From assembly GCA_937981555.1 (NCBI GenBank), contig CALJOK010000044.1, forward strand, positions 1 through 64,000: 64,000 nt of DNA. The letters run 5' to 3'. The number at the start of each line of letters is the position of its first letter. Position 1 is the stretch's first letter. The stretch is from an uncultured Saprospiraceae bacterium. Lineage in GTDB: Bacteria > Bacteroidota > Bacteroidia > Chitinophagales > Saprospiraceae. The notes under the pieces are model-generated. The model was not told where the DNA came from, searched no databases, and saw only the letters and a program-made list of their open reading frames with translations. Made by a program: the position numbers and the translations under genes. This document shows, in pieces, positions 18,145 through 27,276 of the stretch.

Positions 18145-19812
18145 ATGAAATCCCTTTGGACGATTCTTTTAATCATTTTAACCTTTCCTCTTTTTTCCCA
18201 AAAAGAAAATTCATCTGTGCGATTTATTCCCAACGAATTTATCATTCAATTAGAATCAGGAACTAACCCGTCTGCTTTTTTCCAAAAAATAAAAAACCAA
18301 TGGGGAGAATCAGGCATCACTTTTCAAAAAGAACATCGGCTTTCTGAAAAACTCAACCTGTTTTCGTTAAAATCAATCACAGATATTAAGGATGTAAATA
18401 CATTGTTAGAAAATTTAACTAGCCAACCCGAAGTAAAAGTTGCAGGTCAAAACTTTCAATTACAACCAAGAGAAAAAATTCCGAACGACCCGATGTTTAC
18501 GAGTCAATGGGATATGGAAATTATCAATGCTCCAGAGGTTTGGGAAACTACAATAGGAGGTGTAACTGCCTTGGGGGATACGATTGTAGTAGCGATGATG
18601 GAGAGTGGCGATTGGCGACATGATGACTTGAAAGATAATGTTTGGATCAACTGGAATGAAATAAATAATGATGGAATTGATAATGATGGAAATGGCTTTA
18701 TTGATGATTATTTCGGATGGAATGTTGTGGATTCTTCTGACTTGATTGGATTTGATTTTCAAGGTCATGGCATTCGAGTGGGAGGAATTATTGGAGCAAG
18801 AGGTGATAATGAAATGGGAGTTGCGGGAGTCAATTGGAATGTAAAAATCATGTGGGTGCAAAATAATTTGCAAGTCGATAAGATCATTGAAGGCTACGAA
18901 TATGTTTACCAAAATCGAAAATTATTCAATGAAACAAATGGTCAAAAAGGAGCATTCGTCGTTGCTTCCAATGGTTCATTTGGTATTGATGGAGATAGTC
19001 CAGATTATCCTGATGGATTACAATTGACCGATAATCCACTATTTCCTCTTTGGTGTGAGGTTCATGAAATGCTTGGAGAAGTTGGTGTTTTAAATGTTGG
19101 TTCTACAAATAACAAAACGCTCAATGTGGATGAAGTTGGCGACATGCCTTCGATTTGTCCGACAGAACATTTAATCGTCGTAGCCGAAAGTAATAAGCAA
19201 GATGAATTAAGTTCTGCCTATGGAAAAGTCAATGTAGATTTGACTGCTCCTGGTGATGGATCTCCAACAACTGGCTCTGATAATACATATGCAACGATTG
19301 GTTCTACCTCTGGTGCTGCGCCACATGTGGCTGGCGGAATTGCATTGTTATACAGTTTGCCTTGCGAAAAATTAGCACTAGCTGCACGGGAAGATCCGAA
19401 AGGAACTTCGTTGTCGATGAGAGATTTTATTCTAGATGGCGTCGATACAAAAGAAGATCAAATTGGAAAAACTTCTTCGGAAGGAAGACTTAATTTGCAA
19501 AAAAGTATGGAGTTGGTCAATGACTTTTGTGGAAGTGGAATTGACCTTTTGGCCATCAATTCTATTTCTCCAAATCCAACTTCTGATTATATTGAAATAG
19601 AGTTTACGCCAAATCAATATGGTGATTACGAGATTCTAATTTTTAATTCGGTTGGTCAACTTATGGCAGAAACTAGTTTTACAGCAAGAGAATTTCTGCC
19701 TGCTAAATTTAAGATTGAAGGAGTTGGTGCATTGAAAACTGGGATTTACTTTTTAAGAATCTCGAATGAATTAGATTATACGACAGAGAAGTTCTTGGTA
19801 GCGAAGGATTAG
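18145..19812 (+). CDS. Subtilisin-like (S8) protease, T9SS-exported, with Glu in place of the catalytic Asp
   Basis: The 555-residue product has a signal peptide (MKSLWTILLIILTFPLFSQ), a propeptide-like region (about 25-115), a peptidase S8 domain (about 125-460) and a type A T9SS sorting tail (INSISPNPTSDYIEIEF to FLVAKD). The His of the triad is His208 in GHGIRVGG and the Ser is Ser389 in GSTSGAAPHVAGG. Where subtilases have DTG or DSG, this protein has Glu153-Ser-Gly (MMESGDWRHDDLKDN). The DNA there reads GAG without any frame problem. The substitution could weaken or abolish activity, or be tolerated. It ends at a clear terminator and has no obvious operon partner. Extracellular proteolysis or binding is the inferred role. 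Confidence 0.88.
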   Translation: MKSLWTILLIILTFPLFSQKENSSVRFIPNEFIIQLESGTNPSAFFQKIKNQWGESGITFQKEHRLSEKLNLFSLKSITDIKDVNTLLENLTSQPEVKVAGQNFQLQPREKIPNDPMFTSQWDMEIINAPEVWETTIGGVTALGDTIVVAMMESGDWRHDDLKDNVWINWNEINNDGIDNDGNGFIDDYFGWNVVDSSDLIGFDFQGHGIRVGGIIGARGDNEMGVAGVNWNVKIMWVQNNLQVDKIIEGYEYVYQNRKLFNETNGQKGAFVVASNGSFGIDGDSPDYPDGLQLTDNPLFPLWCEVHEMLGEVGVLNVGSTNNKTLNVDEVGDMPSICPTEHLIVVAESNKQDELSSAYGKVNVDLTAPGDGSPTTGSDNTYATIGSTSGAAPHVAGGIALLYSLPCEKLALAAREDPKGTSLSMRDFILDGVDTKEDQIGKTSSEGRLNLQKSMELVNDFCGSGIDLLAINSISPNPTSDYIEIEFTPNQYGDYEILIFNSVGQLMAETSFTAREFLPAKFKIEGVGALKTGIYFLRISNELDYTTEKFLVAKD

Positions 19813-19836
19813 AAAAATTAGAATTTTTATTAAACG

Positions 19837-19872
19837 AAAAAAGCCATCTTGAATATTCAAGATGGCTTTTTT
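19837..19872. terminator. Bidirectional terminator after the subtilase gene
   Basis: AAAAAAGCCATCTTGAAT and its exact complement form an uninterrupted stem that ends in a T run. It lies 25 bp after the subtilase stop codon and 49 bp from the convergent lipase-like gene. Confidence 0.9.
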
Positions 19873-19920
19873 CATTTTCGGAAATTGGTTTTTGTTTTTT
19901 CAACAACTTAGAAAGTCATT

Positions 19921-20829
19921 TTACGGGAGCTTAGGTTCACCATCCTTTTCATCAAACCTTTTGAGTAATTCTTTGATGGGATGCAATTTTAAGGATAACA
20001 CTTTTTCGGTATCGGAGTGAGCAGACTGCAATGTTGATTCATCATATAATGGAATCACTTTTCCCAAATGTTCATGCAGAGTATTGATCTGATTGGGTTC
20101 TGCATTGTAGGAAGTGATGTCTACTTTTTCGACATCAATATCCTGAATATCAACGAGTTGTGAAGCCAAAGGTTTAGACCCCGGGCTTTCAAAGGTAATC
20201 GCTTTCGAATTATCTTTTACTGCACATAGTTCCGCCAAAACGGCTCCAAGCGAATGTCCTGTATGAATTATTTGGGGTTCTTTTTTATATTTTTCAACAT
20301 AACTTTCTTTTACTTTTTTGACGAAATGCTGTGCCGCTTCAAACTGCTGCAAAGGAATCTTTCCATGAAAAATATCATAGTCATCATCCATGTCTTTTAG
20401 CATGTCCCAAATTTTTCCATCATCGATAGCAATTGAAATTTGATTGAGCGACAACTCATTTATTTTTATATTCAAATCAGTTCCTCGATGTGCAATGATT
20501 AGATGGTTCGTCTTTTTATTGACATAAGCTCGCCCAAAGTATCCACCTCTTGCAAATGTTTTGGCGCCAACATACGGAATCAACGCACTCCAATCTTCAT
20601 TGTCCACCATATCAATAACTTCACCCAAATCAATATTCAATCGAGCTTTATAATTTTTTTCATCGAAGTCTAAAAATGGATTTAAGTGGTCAGGTAACTC
20701 ATCACGATCTTTGTCATCATAAACATGCGCGCTGAGCAAAGCATATTCGTAAGGTGTGGTCACTCCGTGTTTTTGACAAGAAGTGAGAAAGGATGAAAAA
20801 ATTAATAGGTAAAAAAAGATACTTCGCAT
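19921..20829 (-). CDS. Lipase class 3-like alpha/beta hydrolase lipoprotein
   Basis: The 302-residue product begins with a lipoprotein signal (MRSIFFYLLIFSSFLTSC, lipidated Cys18). The mid-region has the lipase-3 pattern: KTNHLIIAHRGTDL supplies the oxyanion-loop strand, and IIHTGHSLGAVLAELCAVKDN contains the nucleophile elbow GHSLG. A downstream Asp (about YNAEPNQINTLHEHLGKVIPLYD) and a late His are candidates for the rest of the triad. Such enzymes hydrolyse acylglycerols or phospholipids. Membrane anchoring by lipid in the periplasm or outer membrane is expected. The substrate is unknown, and toxin-like effector roles of related proteins cannot be excluded. No immunity-like gene is adjacent. 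Confidence 0.75.
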   Translation of the reverse strand: MRSIFFYLLIFSSFLTSCQKHGVTTPYEYALLSAHVYDDKDRDELPDHLNPFLDFDEKNYKARLNIDLGEVIDMVDNEDWSALIPYVGAKTFARGGYFGRAYVNKKTNHLIIAHRGTDLNIKINELSLNQISIAIDDGKIWDMLKDMDDDYDIFHGKIPLQQFEAAQHFVKKVKESYVEKYKKEPQIIHTGHSLGAVLAELCAVKDNSKAITFESPGSKPLASQLVDIQDIDVEKVDITSYNAEPNQINTLHEHLGKVIPLYDESTLQSAHSDTEKVLSLKLHPIKELLKRFDEKDGEPKLP

Positions 20830-20921
20830 TTTGAGTTTTTTTTGAATATAAAAATACCTTTTTAAAACGAATTTAGAGGGAAAGATAATATGAATGACTT
20901 AGAATAATAGATAAACACATC

Positions 20922-20949
20922 GTAGCGAGAGTCTCCAGAGTCCCGCTAC
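20922..20949. repeat. Small GTAGCG...CGCTAC hairpin with a TCC core
   Basis: Outer arms GTAGCG and CGCTAC enclose AGAGTC-TCC-AGAGTC-like sequence just beyond the stop of the barrel gene at 20959. It could be a terminator for that gene or a degenerate relative of the TCC-loop hairpins at 31683 and 33385. Confidence 0.45.
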
Positions 20950-20958
20950 TTTGCGAAA

Positions 20959-21639
20959 TCAAAATCGTAAACCAGTTTCAATCCCAACATGATAAGTAGT
21001 TTTATCATAAGAATAATCAGCAGGAATTAACGCAACTCTCCCAATTGTTTGGATAAAAAACTTTGGTCCATTTCTAATCTCAGATTCCCAACCAAAAGAA
21101 AAATTAGAAGTTAAATGCATATCTCGAAATCCATTGGTCCGTTCTATTTTTTCTTCTCCAACATCACCACCAAATTGTTCAAAATATTTTTCTTTCCAAT
21201 GTGAAAATATGTACGCATTAAACTGAATTCCGGTTTCCAAAAATAATCTATTTTCACGATTAATATTTTTCAAAATATACCTAATTCTAAAAGGCACTTC
21301 TGCAAAAAAATCTTGGGAATTGACTCGATAATGATTAGCTGCAGGAGCTTCAGGGTTACGGTTACTTCCTATTATTTTAAAATCCTCATAAGAAAACTTC
21401 GAAGCTAATCTAAATCCTGAAACTAAGAGCCATCGATCCGCAATTGGATAATTTACATTGGCCCCAATTCTCAAAGTTTGAATAGGCGAGATAAAACGAT
21501 CATGCATTCGATCATTTTCAAAATCAATTCGATCTCCATAATCATATCCAAAAACCAAATCGGTATGACAATTTTTAATTCCATATTGAGCAGAGACAAA
21601 GGCAGGCAAAAAGAGCAAAACAATAATTAAGTTTTTCAT
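20959..21639 (-). CDS. Outer-membrane beta-barrel protein
   Basis: The 226-residue product has a signal peptide (MKNLIIVLLFLPAFVSAQ), then amphipathic strands (LRIGANVNYPIADRWLLVSGFRLASKF, NRLFLETGIQFNAYIFSHW) and the terminal GIETGLRF with Phe at the end. The size suggests an 8- to 10-stranded barrel. Many Bacteroidota barrels of this kind have no known function, and nothing in the sequence indicates a specific role. It may be transcribed separately from the lipase-like gene downstream, given the 130-bp gap and hairpin between them. Confidence 0.7.
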   Translation of the reverse strand: MKNLIIVLLFLPAFVSAQYGIKNCHTDLVFGYDYGDRIDFENDRMHDRFISPIQTLRIGANVNYPIADRWLLVSGFRLASKFSYEDFKIIGSNRNPEAPAANHYRVNSQDFFAEVPFRIRYILKNINRENRLFLETGIQFNAYIFSHWKEKYFEQFGGDVGEEKIERTNGFRDMHLTSNFSFGWESEIRNGPKFFIQTIGRVALIPADYSYDKTTYHVGIETGLRF

Positions 21640-21806
21640 ATTAAATGTATTTTTTTGATGTTTAAAAATAACGCTATTTTAAATATGATATTTCAATGTT
21701 AAAATTCATTGCAACTGTTATAATTATTGCTAAAATCACTTAAAAATTGAATAAAAATCTCTCTCCGATTTCTCTAAACTTCTTTCTTTAGCAAATGTTA
21801 TATTCT

Positions 21807-21814
21807 TATCTTTG
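21807..21814 (+). promoter_or_regulatory. Candidate -7 promoter element (TATCTTTG) of korA
   Basis: TATCTTTG followed by CACCCG lies 28 bp before the korA ATG, exactly the arrangement seen at many Bacteroidota promoters. The -33 region (about 21783-21790, CTTTCTTTAG) is only T-rich, so the upstream box is uncertain. Confidence 0.6.
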
Positions 21815-21842
21815 CACCCGATTTTGAAATAGAAAAAAGACA

Positions 21843-23690
21843 ATGAGTACCAAAATAGAAAAAGAAGAAATAACGATAAAATTCGCAGGTGATTCTGGCG
21901 ACGGAATGCAATTAACTGGTAGTTTGTTTACTGGAAATACTGCTTTGACGGGAAGTGATTTAGCGACCTTCCCAGATTTCCCCGCAGAAATTAGAGCTCC
22001 AATTGGAACATTGGCGGGAGTTTCAGGTTTTCAATTACATTTTGGAAGTCGAAAAATTTATACGCCTGGCGATGAATGTGATGTTCTTGTGGCAATGAAT
22101 GCTGCAGCACTAAAAGCGAATTTGACCAACATTAAAAAAGCTGGAACGATCATTTTGAGCACCGATGGTTTTGATAAAAAGAACCTTCGTTTGGCGAAAT
22201 ATGCAGATGGGGAAAATCCTTTAGAAAATGATTCTTTGTCCAATTTTGAAGTTTTTAAAATCGACATAACAAAGCTTACACGAGAAGCATTAAAAGATTC
22301 ACCACTCGGCACGAAGGAAAAAGATCGATGTAAAAACATGTTTGTTCTAGGTTTCCTTTATTGGCGATATGATCGAACGATGCAAGGAACGATTGATTTT
22401 TTAACACAAAAATTTGCTAAAAAACCTGACGTCCTCGCAGCTAATATCAAGTGCATCAAAACTGGGTATCACTACGGCGACACCACCGAAACTTTTACCA
22501 CTCAATATAAAGTAAAACCTGCTCCACTAGAAAAAGGAACTTATCGAAGTATCAAAGGAAATGAAGCTTTGGTGATTGGATTAATTACCGCTGCACGAAA
22601 ATCGAAGTTGTCGCTCTTCTATGGAAGTTATCCAATTACACCTGCCTCTGATATTTTACACGGTTTGGCTAAACATAAAAACTATGGCGTCAAAACTTTC
22701 CAAGCGGAAGATGAGATCGCAGCGGTTTGTTCTGCCATCGGAGCATCGTATGGAGGCGACTTGGGAATCACGGGAACATCCGGTCCAGGCTTGGCACTCA
22801 AAGGTGAGGCAATTGGTTTGGCGATGATGTTGGAGTTGCCATTGGTTATTGTGAATGTGCAACGAGGTGGACCATCGACGGGTTTGCCGACGAAGACCGA
22901 ACAGTCCGATTTATTGCAAGCGATGTACGGGCGGAATGGTGAATGTCCTTTGCCAGTAATTTCTGCCAGCTCGCCTTCTGATTGTTTTGAAGTTGCGATG
23001 GAAGCTTGCCGAATTGCTGTGAAACATATGATTCCAGTTATTTTATTGAGTGATGGATATATTGCCAATGGTGCTGAACCTTGGCGTTTTCCGAAGGCGG
23101 AAGATATTCCTTCAATTGAGGTTAATTTTAAAAAACCGATTGGGGAAGATGAAACATATTTCCCTTACGAACGAGATGAAAAGTTAGTGAGAGAATGGGC
23201 GTTGCCTGGCACAGCAGGTTTGGCCCATCGCCTAGGTGGTTTGGAAAAAGAAGCGAATACGGGAAACGTATCTTACGATCCTGCAAATCATGAATACATG
23301 GTCAAAACGCGGGAAGCGAAGGTCGCAAAAATTGCAGATTTTATCCCTGAGCAAAAAATTACGATGGGTGTTGAGAAAGGTGATTTGTTGATTTTGGGTT
23401 GGGGTTCTACTTATGGCGTTATCGAATCGGTGACTAAAGAACTTTCAGAGGAAGGTCTTCAAGTGGGACATACTCACTTGAGATATATTCGTCCTTTCCC
23501 TAAAAACTTGGGGGAGATTTTGAAAAATTATAAAAAAGTAATGATTCCAGAAATCAATAATGGTCAGTTGTCAAAAGTGATTCGTGACCATTTTTTGATT
23601 GATGTGATTCAGTTTAATAAAATACAGGGAGTGCCGATTATGAAGGCGGAATTGAAGTATGCGATTAGGGAGGTGTTGGAGAACATGTAG
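21843..23690 (+). CDS. korA: 2-oxoglutarate:ferredoxin oxidoreductase, fused gamma-alpha subunit
   Basis: With KorB, this enzyme oxidatively decarboxylates a 2-oxoacid, most likely 2-oxoglutarate, to its acyl-CoA and reduces ferredoxin. The 615-residue subunit has the gamma domain first (residues about 10-190: FAGDSGDGMQLTGSLF, ATFPDFPAEIRAPIGTLAGVSGFQLHFG). The alpha pyrimidine-binding domain follows (about 225-420: LFYGSYPITPASDILHGLA, FQAEDEIAAVCSAIGASYGG, TGTSGPGLALKGEAIGLA). A C-terminal transketolase-C-like domain completes it (KGDLLILGWGSTYGVIESV). This matches the usual Bacteroidota KorA size. The partner korB is on the same strand but 2.1 kb further on. The intervening genes are bracketed by two palindromes, unlike the usual adjacent korAB pair. 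Substrate choice within the family is inferred. Confidence 0.92.
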   Translation: MSTKIEKEEITIKFAGDSGDGMQLTGSLFTGNTALTGSDLATFPDFPAEIRAPIGTLAGVSGFQLHFGSRKIYTPGDECDVLVAMNAAALKANLTNIKKAGTIILSTDGFDKKNLRLAKYADGENPLENDSLSNFEVFKIDITKLTREALKDSPLGTKEKDRCKNMFVLGFLYWRYDRTMQGTIDFLTQKFAKKPDVLAANIKCIKTGYHYGDTTETFTTQYKVKPAPLEKGTYRSIKGNEALVIGLITAARKSKLSLFYGSYPITPASDILHGLAKHKNYGVKTFQAEDEIAAVCSAIGASYGGDLGITGTSGPGLALKGEAIGLAMMLELPLVIVNVQRGGPSTGLPTKTEQSDLLQAMYGRNGECPLPVISASSPSDCFEVAMEACRIAVKHMIPVILLSDGYIANGAEPWRFPKAEDIPSIEVNFKKPIGEDETYFPYERDEKLVREWALPGTAGLAHRLGGLEKEANTGNVSYDPANHEYMVKTREAKVAKIADFIPEQKITMGVEKGDLLILGWGSTYGVIESVTKELSEEGLQVGHTHLRYIRPFPKNLGEILKNYKKVMIPEINNGQLSKVIRDHFLIDVIQFNKIQGVPIMKAELKYAIREVLENM

Positions 23691-23695
23691 TTTTT

Positions 23696-23792
23696 TTTCA
23701 GCCACAGACTTACGCAGACTTTACTGACTTTCCCAATGGGAGAGTTACACTATGTAAAAGTCAGTAAAGTCTGCGTAAGTCTGTGGCTGAAA
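23696..23792. repeat. Palindromic element, GCCACAGAC family, copy B
   Basis: The arms of about 37 bp are perfect complements (23696-23732 and 23756-23792) around a loop containing CCCAATGGG. The element starts 5 bp after the korA stop codon. Compared with copies A and C, several arm positions differ, but the opposite arm carries the matching change, so each copy keeps its pairing. Confidence 0.9.
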
Positions 23793-23922
23793 CAAATAAT
23801 CGCTAAGCCCCAACGAATAATCATTCAACCTTCCCACTTCCAAAAACTACCTTTTAAAAGTAAAAGGTTGGATGCATCTTTGAACTATACAAAATGAAAT
23901 TATTCACTTAAATAGTTTAAAA

Positions 23923-24699
23923 ATGAAAATTATCCAAGTTTTGATATTGATGTTATTATGTCTTGATTTTCAATCAGTTAAGGCAAATTCAACTTATGAT
24001 TGGGGTGACACTTTACATGTCTGGGCGACGTCGGGTTTGAATATGCGAGAAGGACCAGGAACGGATTTTCCAAAAATGAAAAAACTCGAATATGGAGATA
24101 AAGTGCAAGTGATTGATGATTATTTGAGATCGACTCCTTTGAATATAACTGTGGTTAAGAAAAGTAAAGATAGTGATGCTTTTGTGATGAAAGGTCATTG
24201 GGTAAGAGTCATAATTGGTAGTCAGGAAGGGTATGTTTTTGATGGGTATTTGTCGAGGTTGCCAGTTATAAAAATAAAACAAAAGTCTAAAAATGAACCT
24301 TTAAAAAAATATGTAGTATCTGAAAACATCTTATTTTATGTTGGAAGAAATTTTTCAAAAATAAAGGAAACAGAAGTTGGAGATCTTGAAAATGGAGAAG
24401 AAGACTTTACTCACACTATTTATTATGAAAAAGACATTGAATATTTCACAGGTGGAAACAAAGCATGTGGATGGGAAGGTCTAATTATTAAAAATATGTC
24501 TTTAAATGAAGCTTTCTTATTTTTAAGTGTCGTTCATCAACTTGAATTTCAAATACAAAAATATCCTTCATTTGAATTTTATTTTAAAAAAAATAAAAAA
24601 GGAGAAATTCAAATCTCACTTTTAAATGGAGATAGTGAAAATGTTTATTTTGAATTTGAAAATAATACGGTCAAAGTTTATACTGAAGGCTGCTGCTAA
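23923..24699 (+). CDS. Exported bacterial SH3-domain protein, paralogue 1
   Basis: The 258-residue product has a signal peptide (MKIIQVLILMLLCLDFQSVKA). A bacterial SH3 domain follows at about residues 28-120 (LHVWATSGLNMREGPGTDFPKM, VRVIIGSQEGYVFDGYLSRLP). A second domain of about 130 residues matches nothing I know and ends in EGCC. SH3b domains usually bind peptidoglycan or other ligands outside the cytoplasm. The next gene, 11 bp downstream, is a paralogue with the same layout. The two share 96 of 99 bases across the start of the SH3 domain but diverge strongly in the C-terminal half. The gene lies inside the cassette that separates korA from korB. A CATCTTTG box at about 23874 is a weak promoter candidate. 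Confidence 0.78.
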   Translation: MKIIQVLILMLLCLDFQSVKANSTYDWGDTLHVWATSGLNMREGPGTDFPKMKKLEYGDKVQVIDDYLRSTPLNITVVKKSKDSDAFVMKGHWVRVIIGSQEGYVFDGYLSRLPVIKIKQKSKNEPLKKYVVSENILFYVGRNFSKIKETEVGDLENGEEDFTHTIYYEKDIEYFTGGNKACGWEGLIIKNMSLNEAFLFLSVVHQLEFQIQKYPSFEFYFKKNKKGEIQISLLNGDSENVYFEFENNTVKVYTEGCC

Positions 24700-24710
24700 A
24701 AAAAAATATC

Positions 24711-25472
24711 ATGAAATTAAAATTCATCATCACTATTTTTTTGGCAATCATTTTAAGTGAGTTTTCCATTGCCAATTTTTATAAAAAAGGAGACACTTTA
24801 CATGTTTGGGCGACGTCAGGTTTGAATATGCGAGAAGGACCAGGAACGGATTTTCCAAAAATGAAAAAACTCGAATATGGAGATCAAGTGGAAATCATTG
24901 ACCAATATTTATTTTCGACTCCATTGAGTATTTCTATCGTCAAAAAGAGTAAAAAGGCAGATGAGTTTGTGTTGAAAGGATTTTGGGTAAGAGTGAAAAT
25001 TGGAAGTCAGGAAGGATATGTTTTTGATGGGTATTTGTCGAGAATACCTGTTATGAAATTCAAACAAAATGCAAAAGGTGAAAAATATATTGAAGAATTT
25101 ATTACTTATGCAGATCGAGAATTTGGAATTAAAACTCATGAAGATATTGATAGTTCTAAATTTCCAATGCAAGAAAAATTTCTTTTTCAAAATGAGATGG
25201 AATGGATAGCTTCATTTTATGAATGTTCCAGTATTACTATAAATCTAGGATTCATTTCCTTCAATGAAGCATATTTATTTTTTAATCACCTTGGCAAATT
25301 TGAGCATATTTTAAAAAATATAATTCCTAAATACCCAAATGATTCTTATAAAATTGAATTGAAAAAAGGAAAAAATAATAAGCATTCAATTTATTGTAGT
25401 TACGAAGGAGGAGGAATTTCATTAAAATGGGAAGATGGAAATTATATTATTGAATATGGAAATTGTTGCTAA
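24711..25472 (+). CDS. Exported bacterial SH3-domain protein, paralogue 2
   Basis: The 253-residue product has a signal peptide (MKLKFIITIFLAIILSEFSIA). The SH3 domain is almost identical to that of the upstream gene at its start (HVWATSGLNMREGPGTDFPK, then MKKLEYGD). It has the same SQEGYVFDGYLSR segment. A diverged C-terminal domain follows, with a shared central FNEAYLFF-like helix and the ending YGNCC. The two-cysteine C-terminus conserved in both paralogues suggests a structural or metal/disulfide role (inferred). The genes are 11 bp apart and very likely cotranscribed, together with the small membrane protein that follows. Function unknown. Confidence 0.78.
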   Translation: MKLKFIITIFLAIILSEFSIANFYKKGDTLHVWATSGLNMREGPGTDFPKMKKLEYGDQVEIIDQYLFSTPLSISIVKKSKKADEFVLKGFWVRVKIGSQEGYVFDGYLSRIPVMKFKQNAKGEKYIEEFITYADREFGIKTHEDIDSSKFPMQEKFLFQNEMEWIASFYECSSITINLGFISFNEAYLFFNHLGKFEHILKNIIPKYPNDSYKIELKKGKNNKHSIYCSYEGGGISLKWEDGNYIIEYGNCC

Positions 25473-25482
25473 ATAAACAAAT

Positions 25483-25722
25483 ATGAAAGAAAATCCCCTA
25501 CACCGTCTATCCAACGAAACCGTCAAACAACGACGCAAAGAATATCTCCTTTGGGGAATGATTCCTGCGGTGGTTTTTATTTTGTTGGAAGTTTACATTA
25601 CTTACAATCCTCAGTACAAAGGAATGGAAATATATGCATTGGGAGGATTATTTCTAAGTTTTCCATTTATTTTCCAAGCGAGCAAATATTCGAAAGAAGC
25701 ACGAAGAAGACAAAAAAAATAG
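25483..25722 (+). CDS. Small two-helix membrane protein of unknown function
   Basis: The 79-residue product has a basic N-terminus (SNETVKQRRKEY), two hydrophobic segments (about 23-40 and 50-65) and a strongly basic tail (SKEARRRQKK). The gene begins 10 bp after the second SH3 gene, so it probably belongs to the same transcript. Its TAG stop codon (25720-25722) overlaps the first base of a palindromic element. I do not recognise a family. The predicted topology places both ends in the cytoplasm. Confidence 0.65.
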   Translation: MKENPLHRLSNETVKQRRKEYLLWGMIPAVVFILLEVYITYNPQYKGMEIYALGGLFLSFPFIFQASKYSKEARRRQKK

Positions 25723-25808
25723 CCACAGACTAACACCGACTTAACTGACTTTCCCAATGTAAAAATCTTATTATGGGAAAGTCAGTCAAGTCAGCGTCAG
25801 TCTGTGGC
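25722..25808. repeat. Palindromic element, GCCACAGAC family, copy C
   Basis: The arms begin GCCACAGAC and end GTCTGTGGC, with the inner GACTTTCCCAAT also paired, so the stem reaches close to 40 bp with several mismatches. The element starts at the stop codon of the small membrane gene and ends 13 bp before the korB ATG, putting a large hairpin in the korB leader region. Confidence 0.88.
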
Positions 25809-25821
25809 AAAATCATAAATC

Positions 25822-26835
<1,014 letters not shown>

Positions 26836-26841
<6 letters not shown>

Positions 26842-27152
26842 ACCCCCAACCCCTGAAGGGGAGTTTTGAGTTTCCTTTCAATTTCACTTTTGGCTTTCAT
26901 TGATTTTATATTTTACTCTGATTTAGGATTGGGGAATTATTTTTCTACATAGAGGAATAGTTCCCCTTTCTCATTTTAGCCACAAAAGCTAAATCAATGA
27001 AAGTAAAATATTCATAAAGAAGAAATAAAAAACTCTCCTTCAACAGGCGGAAATTTAATTCCCAAATCTCATTATTATCCCAAAATCAATGAAAGTAAAA
27101 TCTCCATTGAAAGGAAACCCAAAACTCCCCTTCAGGGGTCGGGGGGTTAAAT
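26836..27152. repeat. 317-bp inverted repeat after korB (CCCCTTCAGGGG-type ends)
   Basis: The left arm from 26836 (ATTTAAACCCCC, CCCTGAAGGGGAGTTTT, GTTTCCTTTCAAT, TTTCATTGATTTT) recurs in inverted form up to 27152. Identity is high over the outer 45 bp and lower inward to about 110 bp. The middle contains GCCACAAAAGC and no open frame of note. The element begins at the korB stop codon. It looks like a MITE-like or composite palindromic element without coding capacity. Confidence 0.8.
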
Positions 27153-27276
27153 ACCCAAAATAAATATATCTTCATTCTTTCTCATTTCTTTGGTTTTCCA
27201 TATCGTCTTTTCTATCTTCATAACACTAACGTAATGAGAAAAGAGAAAGCCTTTATAAACCTAACATTTGGCTTCT
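26842..27276. other. Intergenic region korB-moaA
   Basis: Most of this 435-bp gap is the 317-bp inverted repeat. The remaining 120 bp before moaA are AT-rich. There is no box matching TAnnTTTG that I would defend, and no small gene is evident. Confidence 0.6.
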
